A stretch of DNA of 35,796 nt from Candidatus Eisenbacteria bacterium (GTDB lineage Bacteria; Eisenbacteria; RBG-16-71-46): the NCBI GenBank assembly GCA_035712145.1, contig DASTBI010000118.1, positions 1 to 35,796 on the forward strand, given 5' to 3'. The position numbers and the translations under genes were made by a program. Position 1 is the stretch's first letter, and each line of letters starts with the position of its first letter. This document shows, piece by piece, positions 28,796 through 35,796 of the stretch. The notes beneath the pieces are model-generated. The model searched no databases and had not been told where the DNA came from. It saw only the letters and a list, made by a program, of their open reading frames with translations.

Positions 28796-29665
28796 ATGAT
28801 GGCCACCGAAGCCCAGACTCGTTGGACCAGCGCTTCCGCCGCGCCGGTGGCGCCTGGGCTCCCCGCCACCGGGACGGCTCCCGGCCGCGACCGCGGCGCA
28901 GGACTGGGAGCGCCGCTGGGCGCCAGCGAGCGCTCCGACGCATGGTGGGTGAAGCCCCTGGCGCAGGCCCTCGGCCTGGCGATCCTGCTCGGCTACGCCA
29001 ACTGGGCCGCGTTCCTCGGCGCCGACCACTACCAGTACGTCGAGCAAGGCCGGCACTACCTGTCGCCCTTCTACTCCCCTTACATCCATCCGGAATGGCT
29101 GCCGAGCTTCATCTCGCCCGCGCTGCTCATCCTGATCTTTCCGCTCGGCTTCCGTGCCACCTGCTACTACTACCGCAAGGCCTATTACCGGGTGTTCTTC
29201 GCCGATCCCGTCGAGTGCGCGGTGGGGGAAGGCCGCAAGGGCTACTGCGGGGAGCTGAAGTTCCCGTTCATCCTGCAGAACCTGCACCGCTTCTTCCTCT
29301 ACGCAGCGATCGTGTTCCTCTTCATCCTCTGGTACGACGTCTACAAGGCCTTCAGCATTCACGGCGGCTTCGCGATCGCCGGCGGCTCGCTGGCAATCCT
29401 CGCCAGCACCGGGCTCATCACGATGTACACCTTCTCGTGCCACTCACTGCGCCACATCGTGGGCGGCAAGCTCGACTGCTTCTCGTGCGCGGTGGCCGGC
29501 GGCCCTCGGCTCAAGACCTGGGGCGGCGTCACCAAGCTCAACGAGCACCACATGGCCTGGGCGTGGTGGAGCCTGCTCGCGGTGTGCTTCGGCGATCTCT
29601 ACGTGCGGCTCTGCTCGATGGGCGTGATCCAGGACCCGCTCTTCTTCTCGATGGGCGGACGCTGA
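28796..29665 (+). CDS. sdhC: Succinate dehydrogenase membrane anchor, single-subunit cytochrome b type
   Basis: A 289-aa protein starting at ATG 28796 (GAGGAG at 28787-28792); ATG 28799 is equally possible. An Ala/Pro/Gly-rich, probably disordered segment covers the first 45 residues. Five helices follow, at about 58-78, 102-130, 160-183, 188-215 and 238-265. Histidines placed to bind heme are in NLHRFFLY, FSCHSLRHIVGG and LNEHHMAWAW. The loop ADHYQYVEQGRHYLSPFYSPY and the segment RATCYYYRKAYYR are, from memory, typical of actinobacterial Sdh1-type anchors rather than the two-subunit SdhC/SdhD of E. coli. It anchors SdhAB and passes electrons to quinone; sdhA follows four bases later. Confidence 0.85.
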   Translation: MMATEAQTRWTSASAAPVAPGLPATGTAPGRDRGAGLGAPLGASERSDAWWVKPLAQALGLAILLGYANWAAFLGADHYQYVEQGRHYLSPFYSPYIHPEWLPSFISPALLILIFPLGFRATCYYYRKAYYRVFFADPVECAVGEGRKGYCGELKFPFILQNLHRFFLYAAIVFLFILWYDVYKAFSIHGGFAIAGGSLAILASTGLITMYTFSCHSLRHIVGGKLDCFSCAVAGGPRLKTWGGVTKLNEHHMAWAWWSLLAVCFGDLYVRLCSMGVIQDPLFFSMGGR

Positions 29666-29669
29666 CGCC

Positions 29670-31490
29670 ATGGAACGCTACGAGGTTCACGAGCACGACG
29701 TGCTGGTGGTGGGCGCCGGAGGCGCCGGATTGCGCGCCGCCATCGAAGCGTCGGCGATGGGCTGCTCGGTCGGCCTGGTGACCAAGTCGCTGCTCGGCAA
29801 GGCGCACACGGTGATGGCCGAAGGCGGCGTGGCCGCGGCGCTCGCCCACGTCGACCCGCAGGACGGCTGGGAGACTCACTTCCGCGACACGATGAAGGGC
29901 GGGTCGTTCCTCAACCATTGGCGCATGGCGCAGCTCCACGCCCAGGAAGCGCCCGATCGCGTGCGCGAGCTCGAGCAGTGGGGAGCCTTGTTCGACCGCA
30001 CCAAGGACGGACGCATCCTGCAGCGCGCCTTCGGCGGTCATACCTACAAGCGCCTGGCCCACGTCGGCGACCGCACCGGACTGGAGATGATCCGCACGCT
30101 CCAGGACCGTGGCGTTCACCAGGGCTTCGACGTCTACATGGAAGTCACGCTCACGCGGCTGCTCAAGGATGGCGATCGCATCGCCGGCGCCGTGGCCTAT
30201 CGGCGCGACGATGGAGGCATCGTGGTGTTTCGCGCCAAGGCCGTCGTGCTGTGCACCGGCGGCGTGGGCAAAGCCTGGCGCATCACCTCGAACTCCTGGG
30301 AATACACGGCCGACGGACAGGCGCTCGCCTACGACGCCGGCGCCGAGCTCATCGACATGGAGTTCGTGCAGTTCCATCCCACCGGCATGGTGTGGCCGCC
30401 GGGCGTGATGGGATTGCTGGTCACCGAGGGCGTGCGGGGGGAAGGCGGCATCCTGAGGAACCGCCAGGGCGAGCGCTTCATGTGGAAGTACCTGCCCGAG
30501 GCGCGACGCCACGAATACGCCGCCGACGAGGACGAGGCGCGACGCTGGGTGGAAGCGGCGGTGGATGCCAAGCAAACCAACGATCGCCGCCCGCCCGAGC
30601 TGTCGACGCGTGACAATGTCTCGCGCGCGATCTACACCGAGGTGAAGGAAGGGCGCGGCTCGCCGCACGGCGGCGTGTTCCTCGACATCAGCTATCTGCC
30701 GGCCGACCGCGTGAAACGGAAGCTCCCATCGATGTACCACCAGTTCATGGAGCTGGCCGACGTCGACATCACCAGGACTCCGATGGAGGTGGGACCGACC
30801 ACGCACTACATCATGGGCGGGATCCGGGTCGAGCCCGATACCGGCGCGGGCACGGTCGCAGGACTGTTCGCCGCAGGGGAATCCGCGGCGGGCATGCACG
30901 GCGCGAATCGACTGGGCGGCAACTCGCTCTCCGACCTGCTGGTGTTCGGCCGGCGCGCCGGCGCCGGCGCCGCGGCGTACGCGAAGGGCCTGGGCTCGAC
31001 GCCGGCGGTCAACGAGGCCGAGATCGAGGCCGAAGTCGCCGATCTCCTGGCGCCGCTTTCGCGAGGCCAGGGCGAGTCGCCGTACGACGTGCACAAGGCG
31101 CTGCAGGAGTGCATGCAGACCCTGGTGGGGATCTATCGCTCCCAGGCCGACCTGGAAAAGGCGCTCGAGGAGCTGGAGAGACTGCGTGGCCGCGCGCGGG
31201 CCGTGCGCGTCGAGGGCTCGCGCGTCTACAACCCCGGCTGGCACCTGGCGCGCGACGTGCAGAACCTGGTCACCGCGTCGGAGGCCATCACGCGCGGCGC
31301 CCTGCTCCGCAAGGAGAGCCGCGGCGCCCACTCCCGACTCGACTTCCCCAACATGGATCCGCAGCTCGGCACCGTGAACATGTGCGCGGTCAAGACCGCG
31401 GGCGGCATGCGTGTGTCGCCCACACCGCTGCCGCAGATGCCGGCCGAGCTCAAGGCGCTGTTCGAGCCGGCGAAGGAGAAAGTCGGATGA
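29670..31490 (+). CDS. sdhA: Succinate dehydrogenase flavoprotein subunit
   Basis: A 606-aa protein that oxidises succinate to fumarate on the cytoplasmic face. FAD-binding motifs are VVGAGGAGLRAA near the N-terminus and HTVMAEGG, where His46 is the expected covalent FAD attachment residue. Active-site elements are FVQFHPTG, EGVRGEGG, GPTTHYIMGGI and GMHGANRLGGNSL; together these supply the histidines and arginines that bind the dicarboxylate. The flavoprotein C-terminal domain contains SRGAHSRLDFPN. The HTVMAEGG form, with Met-Ala-Glu rather than Ser-Ala-Gln, is usual in Actinobacteria-like enzymes. It overlaps sdhB by four bases. Confidence 0.95.
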   Translation: MERYEVHEHDVLVVGAGGAGLRAAIEASAMGCSVGLVTKSLLGKAHTVMAEGGVAAALAHVDPQDGWETHFRDTMKGGSFLNHWRMAQLHAQEAPDRVRELEQWGALFDRTKDGRILQRAFGGHTYKRLAHVGDRTGLEMIRTLQDRGVHQGFDVYMEVTLTRLLKDGDRIAGAVAYRRDDGGIVVFRAKAVVLCTGGVGKAWRITSNSWEYTADGQALAYDAGAELIDMEFVQFHPTGMVWPPGVMGLLVTEGVRGEGGILRNRQGERFMWKYLPEARRHEYAADEDEARRWVEAAVDAKQTNDRRPPELSTRDNVSRAIYTEVKEGRGSPHGGVFLDISYLPADRVKRKLPSMYHQFMELADVDITRTPMEVGPTTHYIMGGIRVEPDTGAGTVAGLFAAGESAAGMHGANRLGGNSLSDLLVFGRRAGAGAAAYAKGLGSTPAVNEAEIEAEVADLLAPLSRGQGESPYDVHKALQECMQTLVGIYRSQADLEKALEELERLRGRARAVRVEGSRVYNPGWHLARDVQNLVTASEAITRGALLRKESRGAHSRLDFPNMDPQLGTVNMCAVKTAGGMRVSPTPLPQMPAELKALFEPAKEKVG

Positions 31491-32248
31491 GCCACGGAAA
31501 CGGCGGCGGCGAAGCCACGTTCAAGGTCTTCCGCGGCGACGCGAGGAAGAACGAGGAGATCGAGTACAAGGTGCCGGTCGAGCCCGGCATGGTGGTGCTC
31601 GACGCCATCCACTGGATCCAGGCCAACAGGGCGCCCGATCTCGCGGTGCGCTGGAACTGCAAGGCCGCCAAGTGCGGCTCGTGCAGCGCCGAGGTGAACG
31701 GGAAGCCGGCGTTGATGTGCAAGTCGCGTCTCGATCATTTCCCGGCGGGCGAGCCGATCCGCGTGCGCCCGATGAAGACCTTCCCGATCGTCAAGGACCT
31801 GGTCACCGACGTGTCGTGGAACTTCGAGGTCAACAAGCGCATTCCCGCGTTCAAGCCCCGGGCGAACGCCGAGTGGAAGTGGCAGCAAAGCGACATCGAC
31901 CGCGCGCAGGAGTTCCGCAAGTGCATCGAGTGCTTCCTGTGCCAGGACGTGTGTCATGTGCTGCGGAGCCACGAGCTCAAGCACCAGTTCGCGGGTCCGC
32001 GCTTCCTGGTGCGGATCGCCGCCCTCGAGATGCATCCGATCGACGGCGAGGACCGCCTGCCCTTCGTCAAGGATCAGGCGGGCATCGGCCTGTGCAACAT
32101 CACCAAGTGCTGCAGCGAGGTGTGCCCCGAGAGCATCCACATCACCGACAATGCCATCATCCCGCTCAAGGAGCGGGTCGTGGACCGCTACTACGATCCG
32201 GTGGCGATGATCTGGCGCGCGATCACAGGGAAGAACGGTAAGAAGTAG
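31487..32248 (+). CDS. sdhB: Succinate dehydrogenase iron-sulfur subunit
   Basis: A 253-aa protein starting at the ATGA overlap with sdhA. Three clusters can be traced. [2Fe-2S] is ligated by C58, C63, C66 and C78 (CKAAKCGSC, then C). [4Fe-4S] is ligated from C146, C149 and C152 (CIECFLC) with the fourth Cys after the third cluster's motif. [3Fe-4S] comes from C156 and the CNITKCCSEVCP segment (C203, C208 or C209, C213). It carries electrons from FAD to the quinone site at the membrane anchor. The C-terminus is basic (AITGKNGKK). It is the last gene before an inverted repeat at 32279. Confidence 0.95.
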   Translation: MSHGNGGGEATFKVFRGDARKNEEIEYKVPVEPGMVVLDAIHWIQANRAPDLAVRWNCKAAKCGSCSAEVNGKPALMCKSRLDHFPAGEPIRVRPMKTFPIVKDLVTDVSWNFEVNKRIPAFKPRANAEWKWQQSDIDRAQEFRKCIECFLCQDVCHVLRSHELKHQFAGPRFLVRIAALEMHPIDGEDRLPFVKDQAGIGLCNITKCCSEVCPESIHITDNAIIPLKERVVDRYYDPVAMIWRAITGKNGKK

Positions 32249-32278
32249 ATCCCCGGTCGCGCGAGCCCCGATGGCAAC

Positions 32279-32306
32279 TTCTTACTCTCCCCGGGGCGAG
32301 TAAGAA
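32279..32306. terminator. Long interrupted palindrome between convergent genes, probable terminator
   Basis: TTCTTACTC (32279-32287) and GAGTAAGAA (32298-32306) are perfect inverted copies around TCCCCGGGGC. It lies 31 bases after the sdhB stop and 16 bases before the end of the minus-strand HD-GYP gene. The stem has an AT-rich base and a GC-rich top. The A/T-rich arms can supply a short U run in either direction, which suits bidirectional termination. Confidence 0.55.
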
Positions 32307-32321
32307 ACTACAGCGGACGCC

Positions 32322-33737
32322 TCAAGCCGCGGGGCGTTCGGCCTCGCCGACCACCTTCACCAGCGCCTCGAGGCAGTCCCCCGCCACACCCACATCGCGC
32401 TCGCGCTCCAGCACCGTCAGCGCCACGTCGCGGCTCATCGCCGGACGGTAGGGGCGCTCCGAGGTGAGCGCGTCGTAGATGTCGGCCACCGCCAGGATGC
32501 GGGCGCCGAGCGGCACCTGCGCACCTTTCAGGCCGCGGAAGTAACCCTTCCCGTCGAGCCGCTCGTGATGCGACGAGGCGACGTATGCGAGCGACTGGAA
32601 TCCCCGAACGCGCTCGAGGATGCGTTGCGTGTAGTAGGGATGGAGCCGCACCATCTCCCACTCCTGAGCCGAGAGCGCGGCCGGCTTGTCGAGCACCGAG
32701 TTCGGGACCGAGAGCTTGCCGAGGTCGTGGAGCAGCGCCGCGCGACGGAGCTGGACCCGCTCGTCGTCCTCGAGGCCGAGCGTCTCGGCGACCTTCACCA
32801 CCAGCTCGGTGACGCGGCGCGAATGATCCGCGGTGAAAGGCGACTTGGCGTCGACGACGGCCGCGAACGCCGAGGCGATGCGGTCGAGCGATCCAGGTCC
32901 CGCGAGCAGCACCGCATCCCCGGGCTCGACCGCGCGCACCGCTTCCTGCAGGCCGCGATCGTCGAGCGCCGCCCACTTGGTCAGCTCCGGCTCGAGCGCG
33001 ATCGCGGCTTCGACCAGCGTCGGGTCGAACCACGAACCGCGGCGGGTCTTGGCCACCGCCACCGCGGTCGCGGGGTTCTCGAGCACCGAGAACACCTCGA
33101 GCGTCTGGGCGAGCCCCATGATGCGGGCGAGCACGGGGATCTCGCCGCCTCGGAGCCCGCGAGGCTCGCCACGGCCGTTCCAGTGCTCGTCGATCGACAT
33201 CACCGCGTCGGCGACCGGGGGTCCGAAGCCGAGGTCCTTCACGATCTGCGAGCCGCGGCTGCAGCGCGCAGCGACCAGCTCACGCGTGGCTCGCTTGCCG
33301 GAGCCGGCCAGACGAGCCAGCAGTCGTGCCCGCTCGAGCCACGACGTGCCGGGAGCGACGTGCGCCAGCGCATACCGGGCGGCCTGGAGGTAGCGGCTCC
33401 AGTCCACGCGCTTGAGATCACGCTTGGCCATGCGGTCGTCGCCGCCAAACAGCTCATGGACCCTGGCGGCATTGCTCGAGCAGCCGACGTCCTTGAGGAG
33501 CAGCGCGTAATAGAGGTCGCGGCGGTCCTGAAGGGGCAGGCCGATCTTGCCGGCGAGCCCCATGCCGATCAGGCAGCTGCGCAGCGCGTGGCCGAAGGGC
33601 TGCCCCTCGGTGAGGTCGAGCGCGAAGGAGAGCGCGGCCAGCACTTCGGAGACCCCAACCGCTTCGGACGCGGCGTCCTTGACCAGCCGGAGGTCGGTGG
33701 GCGGAGTCCGGCTCTGTGGGCGTTTGCGGGTGGACAC
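32322..33737 (-). CDS. HD-GYP-type phosphodiesterase with a degenerate second HD domain
   Basis: A 471-aa cytoplasmic protein starting at GTG 33737, with no transmembrane or receiver domain. The C-terminal half (about 285-460) is HD-GYP-like: HD at 337-338 (ALLHDLGKLSVPNSVLDKP), SSHHERLDGKGYFRGL (390-403) and ILAVADIYDALTSERPYRPAM. The GYP proline is Phe here. The N-terminal half (about 30-230) repeats the same plan in decayed form: LLKDVGCSSNAAR where LLHDIGK is expected, and SIDEHWNGRGEPRGLRG where HHERxDGxGYPxGL is expected, so its metal ligands are mostly lost. HD-GYP proteins hydrolyse cyclic di-GMP; the decayed copy may sense nucleotide or mediate dimers. It is 54 bases after the CoA-binding gene. 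Confidence 0.88.
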   Translation of the reverse strand: MSTRKRPQSRTPPTDLRLVKDAASEAVGVSEVLAALSFALDLTEGQPFGHALRSCLIGMGLAGKIGLPLQDRRDLYYALLLKDVGCSSNAARVHELFGGDDRMAKRDLKRVDWSRYLQAARYALAHVAPGTSWLERARLLARLAGSGKRATRELVAARCSRGSQIVKDLGFGPPVADAVMSIDEHWNGRGEPRGLRGGEIPVLARIMGLAQTLEVFSVLENPATAVAVAKTRRGSWFDPTLVEAAIALEPELTKWAALDDRGLQEAVRAVEPGDAVLLAGPGSLDRIASAFAAVVDAKSPFTADHSRRVTELVVKVAETLGLEDDERVQLRRAALLHDLGKLSVPNSVLDKPAALSAQEWEMVRLHPYYTQRILERVRGFQSLAYVASSHHERLDGKGYFRGLKGAQVPLGARILAVADIYDALTSERPYRPAMSRDVALTVLERERDVGVAGDCLEALVKVVGEAERPAA

Positions 33738-33791
33738 GGCCCAGTTTTCGGCCCGACTCCGCCTGGAATTGAGAGCTACGCGACGACCGCT

Positions 33792-34223
33792 TCAGCTGGT
33801 CGCGGGATCGGCCTCGAGCAGCCGGTAATGCTCGACGGACAGGCAGCGATCCATCACCACCGCGAGGCCTCCGGCCTCCGCGATCCGCCGCGCCTCCTCG
33901 CTCACCACGCCCACCTGCAGCCACAGCATGCGCGCTCCTTTCGCCACCGCCTGGCGCGCAACGTCGGGGGTGAACTCGGAGCGGCGGAACACGTCGACCA
34001 GGTCCACGCGTCCGGGGATGGCGGCGAGGCTCGGGTAGGTCCTGCGACCGAGCACTTCCGGATGAACAGGGTGCACGGGAATGACTTCGTAGCCCGCGGC
34101 GATCAGGTCGGCCATCACGTGGTGGCTCGGGCGCTCGGGCTTCCGGGACGCCCCGACCACGGCGATCACCGGCCGTGAGCGCAGGAAGGATCGCAGCTCG
34201 TCATCGGAGATGGTCTGGGCCAT
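33792..34223 (-). CDS. CoA-binding protein (YccU/CoA_binding_2 type)
   Basis: A 143-aa single-domain Rossmann-fold protein starting at ATG 34223, with GGGG just upstream. It contains the nucleotide-binding start VIAVVGASRKPERPSHHV, then GYEVIPVHPVHPEVLGRRTYPSLAAI-like segments, VDLVDVFRRSEFTPDVARQAV, MLWLQVGVVSEEAR and a C-terminal VVMDRCLSVEH. The Asp-Arg-Cys near the end is conserved in the family. Such proteins bind CoA or acyl-CoA, but the cellular role is not established. It is the upstream partner of the HD-GYP gene. Confidence 0.85.
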   Translation of the reverse strand: MAQTISDDELRSFLRSRPVIAVVGASRKPERPSHHVMADLIAAGYEVIPVHPVHPEVLGRRTYPSLAAIPGRVDLVDVFRRSEFTPDVARQAVAKGARMLWLQVGVVSEEARRIAEAGGLAVVMDRCLSVEHYRLLEADPATS

Positions 34224-34423
34224 TTACCCCATCTTTCTCGTCGGCATCCTTGACGTTTTTTTCGAACGGCGCTGCTTCCAGATCTTCTCGCGCGGGTTCC
34301 GATGCTCATCGCGTCCTAGAGACACAAGGCCATTCGCGTCGCGTGGCCGCCTTGCATGGTCTTTGCAGAAGGGGCGCGCGTCACGTGAGAGCCCTGTCGA
34401 ACCTACCCCCGGGAGATCGATCG

Positions 34424-34756
34424 ATGAAGAGGGCGCTTTTGATCGCAGGCGGACTGATGCTCGTGTCGGCCCCGCTCCATGCTTATGTTTCGGGCGGCAC
34501 GATGATGGGCCGCAATCTGAACCATCGGCATCAGCAATCCTCCACCCAGACCACCGCCACTGAGACCACCGACCCTGCCACCGACCCGCTCGCCACGGAC
34601 CCCACCGTGGGGATGATCGACGTGCGCGAAGGCCGGGAGATCAGTGAATCCGAGCCGGGACACCCCGTACCCGAGCCCGGCACGATGGCGATCGGCTCCA
34701 TGGGCCTCCTTGCCGCCGCGGCCTTCATGAAGAAGAGGCGCTCGAAGTCGGATTAG
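34424..34756 (+). CDS. Short PEP-CTERM sorted exported protein
   Basis: A 110-aa protein with a signal peptide (MKRALLIAGGLMLVSAPLHA) and a complete PEP-CTERM tail: VPEPGT, a hydrophobic helix (MAIGSMGLLAAAAFM) and the basic end KKRRSKSD. PEP-CTERM tails are recognised by exosortase and mark proteins for the cell surface, often along with exopolysaccharide. The mature part is only about 60 residues, rich in Thr, Asp, His and Gln, with TETTDPATDPLATDPT repeats, and is likely unstructured. The start at 34424 has GGGAG at 34411-34415. No exosortase gene lies in the window. A hairpin terminator follows 22 bases after the stop. Confidence 0.75.
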   Translation: MKRALLIAGGLMLVSAPLHAYVSGGTMMGRNLNHRHQQSSTQTTATETTDPATDPLATDPTVGMIDVREGREISESEPGHPVPEPGTMAIGSMGLLAAAAFMKKRRSKSD

Positions 34757-35094
34757 ATCCCTCTCGGCTCCACGGACCAGGCGGTGAGGCTGTTCGCTCA
34801 CCGCCTGAATTATTTTCCTCGGTATGACGAGGCGACTCTTTTCTAGAACCTGACGAATCCACCGTTCTGCACGCCCGCGCAATGACCGTTCGTTGTCATT
34901 GAGTCTACGCAAGATATGCCGCTCGTCAGCAAATGCAACATCGCGTAAACACCCGGTGGCGTCTGCGCGGACCTCATTCAATCTGGTTATTCGCCCTTTG
35001 GCTAACTAGACAAAGTCCGCCCGGACATGTTCAATGCCCCCCGCGCTCATGAAGAGCGCTTGTCCCCCCCGACTCAACGAAGGAGGTTCGAAAG
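34757..35094. other. Intergenic region with an inverted repeat and probable promoter
   Basis: No gene is supported here. After the terminator there is CAATGAC (34880-34886) and its exact inverse GTCATTG (34895-34901), eight bases apart, a possible operator or RNA hairpin. The T/A-rich stretch at about 34981-35012 (CTGGTTATTCGCC, then GGCTAACTAGAC) is the best place for the promoter of the outer-membrane protein gene. The strong ribosome site GAAGGAGG is at 35079-35086. GC is lower than in most of the window. Confidence 0.4.
34779..34806 (+). terminator. Rho-independent terminator after the PEP-CTERM gene
   Basis: AGGCGGTGAG (34779-34788) pairs perfectly with CTCACCGCCT (34797-34806) around an eight-base loop and is followed by GAATTATTTTCC, a weak T-rich run. 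Confidence 0.7.
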
Positions 35095-35745
35095 ATGAGC
35101 AGGACGCGGATGGCTGTTCTCGCGGCCGTAGCCGTGATGGCCTTCGCTGCGGCCCCCGCCATGGCGATGACGATCGGCGGAGAGGTGTTCGGTTCATTTG
35201 ATACTCACGCAATGTCGGATTGGAAGGATGTCACTGACGACATCAACGCCCTCGGCGGCGAAATCGACGAGCCCACGAGCAGCTGGGGCGGCGGGCTCGG
35301 CCTCCGCATGTGGCCGAACTCCACCTGGATGATCGCCGCGACGTGGGAACCCATCTTCCTGACGCGTGAGGAAGAGGTCACCGGTGACGAGCTCAAGCTG
35401 GACGCGAATTCTTTCCAGGGTACGGTTGGGTACTTCTTCCCGACGACCGGCACCGCGAAGTACGGATTGGGCGCCGGCGTGGGTTATTACACGCTCAACG
35501 GCGAGTTTGGTGACGGCGGTCCTGAGCTGACCGGAAGCACGGTCGGCTTCCACTTCCTCGGTATGGGCGAGTGGACGGTGAGCCCCGGCTTCGCGATCAC
35601 GGGATCGGCCGGATACCGCATCGCCAACATCGCGGACACGAAGGCGGACGACGTGAGCGCGGATCCTGAGTTCGAGACGGACTACTCGGGCTTCATGGTG
35701 CGCGCCGGCCTGGCCTTCTACATGCCAGGCGCTTCGGGACAGTAG
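35095..35745 (+). CDS. Outer-membrane beta-barrel protein
   Basis: A 216-aa protein with a clear signal peptide (MSRTRMAVLAAVAVMAF, cleavage after PAMA). The mature part alternates hydrophobic and polar residues with many Gly and aromatic residues at strand ends, as in eight-stranded barrels: GGGLGLRMWPNSTWMIAATW, FQGTVGYFFP, YGLGAGVGYYTLNG, FAITGSAGYRIANI and FMVRAGLAFYMPG. The final strand is followed by only GASGQ instead of a terminal aromatic residue. Acidic loops (TREEEVTGDELKLD, ADDVSADPEFETD) would face outside and might bind cations. It has its own strong ribosome site and a strong terminator, fitting an abundant, singly transcribed envelope protein. Ligand unknown. Confidence 0.8.
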   Translation: MSRTRMAVLAAVAVMAFAAAPAMAMTIGGEVFGSFDTHAMSDWKDVTDDINALGGEIDEPTSSWGGGLGLRMWPNSTWMIAATWEPIFLTREEEVTGDELKLDANSFQGTVGYFFPTTGTAKYGLGAGVGYYTLNGEFGDGGPELTGSTVGFHFLGMGEWTVSPGFAITGSAGYRIANIADTKADDVSADPEFETDYSGFMVRAGLAFYMPGASGQ

Positions 35746-35763
35746 CAGTCACAGGGACGCAAC

Positions 35764-35796
35764 AGAGCCGGGCTCTTCGGAGCCCGGCTCTCTTTT
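35764..35796 (+). terminator. Strong Rho-independent terminator after the barrel gene
   Basis: AGAGCCGGGCTC (35764-35775) and GAGCCCGGCTCT (35780-35791) form a perfect 12-bp stem capped by the stable TTCG tetraloop and followed by CTTTT at the window end. Confidence 0.9.

Noticed and set aside
34330-34423. A riboswitch before the PEP-CTERM gene
   Set aside because: I looked for a cyclic di-GMP or similar aptamer because of the neighbouring HD-GYP gene, but found no matching conserved core.

Overview
This is a high-GC, tightly packed bacterial window with 28 protein-coding genes that I can support. Two are 5' or uncertain fragments at the left edge. I see no rRNA, tRNA, CRISPR array, insertion sequence or phage gene. 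The gene set suggests an uncultured Gram-negative lineage of the FCB or Acidobacteria-like type, with Candidatus Eisenbacteria as my best guess. The reasons are a secreted Kelch protein ending in a FlgD/T9SS-type C-terminal domain, long duplicated FtsX-type permeases like those of Acidobacteria, a PEP-CTERM protein, an outer-membrane barrel and a one-subunit membrane anchor in the succinate dehydrogenase. The placement is inference from gene content, not from a marker gene.

Layout: (1) 1-3.8 kb has visibly lower GC and mixed codon use. It holds the end of an unrecognised Cys-containing protein, a small two-helix membrane protein, a Kelch/FN3 surface protein and a possible gene remnant on the minus strand. 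(2) 3.8-6.5 kb holds a metallophosphoesterase, a 62-aa protein and, on the minus strand, a lipoprotein and an orphan D12-class adenine DNA methyltransferase. (3) 6.7-17.5 kb is an export and signalling block: HlyD/MacA adaptor, ATPase, two 800-aa FtsX-type permeases, a second ATPase, a small highly charged exported protein, an NtrC-type sigma-54 activator and an NtrY-like kinase with almost no extracytoplasmic loop. A sigma-54-like element lies before the adaptor, so the block may be autoregulated. (4) 17.6-20.6 kb holds an exported histidine phosphatase, a Ca2+/H+ antiporter and two related exported proteins, mostly with overlapping or nearly touching ends. (5) 20.6-26.3 kb holds a cysteine dioxygenase-like enzyme, a YeiH/UPF0324 exporter and two tandem GT-C-like membrane proteins with C-terminal TPRs, again translationally coupled.

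(6) 26.3-32.3 kb is a respiratory block: cydA-cydB (short Q-loop bd oxidase) followed by sdhC-sdhA-sdhB. Succinate dehydrogenase feeds quinol that the bd oxidase can oxidise at low oxygen. (7) 32.3-35.8 kb has a two-gene minus-strand group (double-HD HD-GYP protein, CoA-binding protein), then a short PEP-CTERM protein and an outer-membrane beta-barrel protein, each followed by a clear hairpin terminator.

Regulatory signals: a recurring -10-like element of the form TG(T/C)TAGNNT or a close relative lies 10-50 bases before several operon heads. At cydA and at the NtrC gene it is so close to the ATG, with no Shine-Dalgarno sequence, that near-leaderless mRNAs are likely. The most promising candidates for something undescribed are the double-permease ABC/NtrYC module with its charged exported protein, and the tandem GT-C/TPR pair coupled to the sulfur genes.
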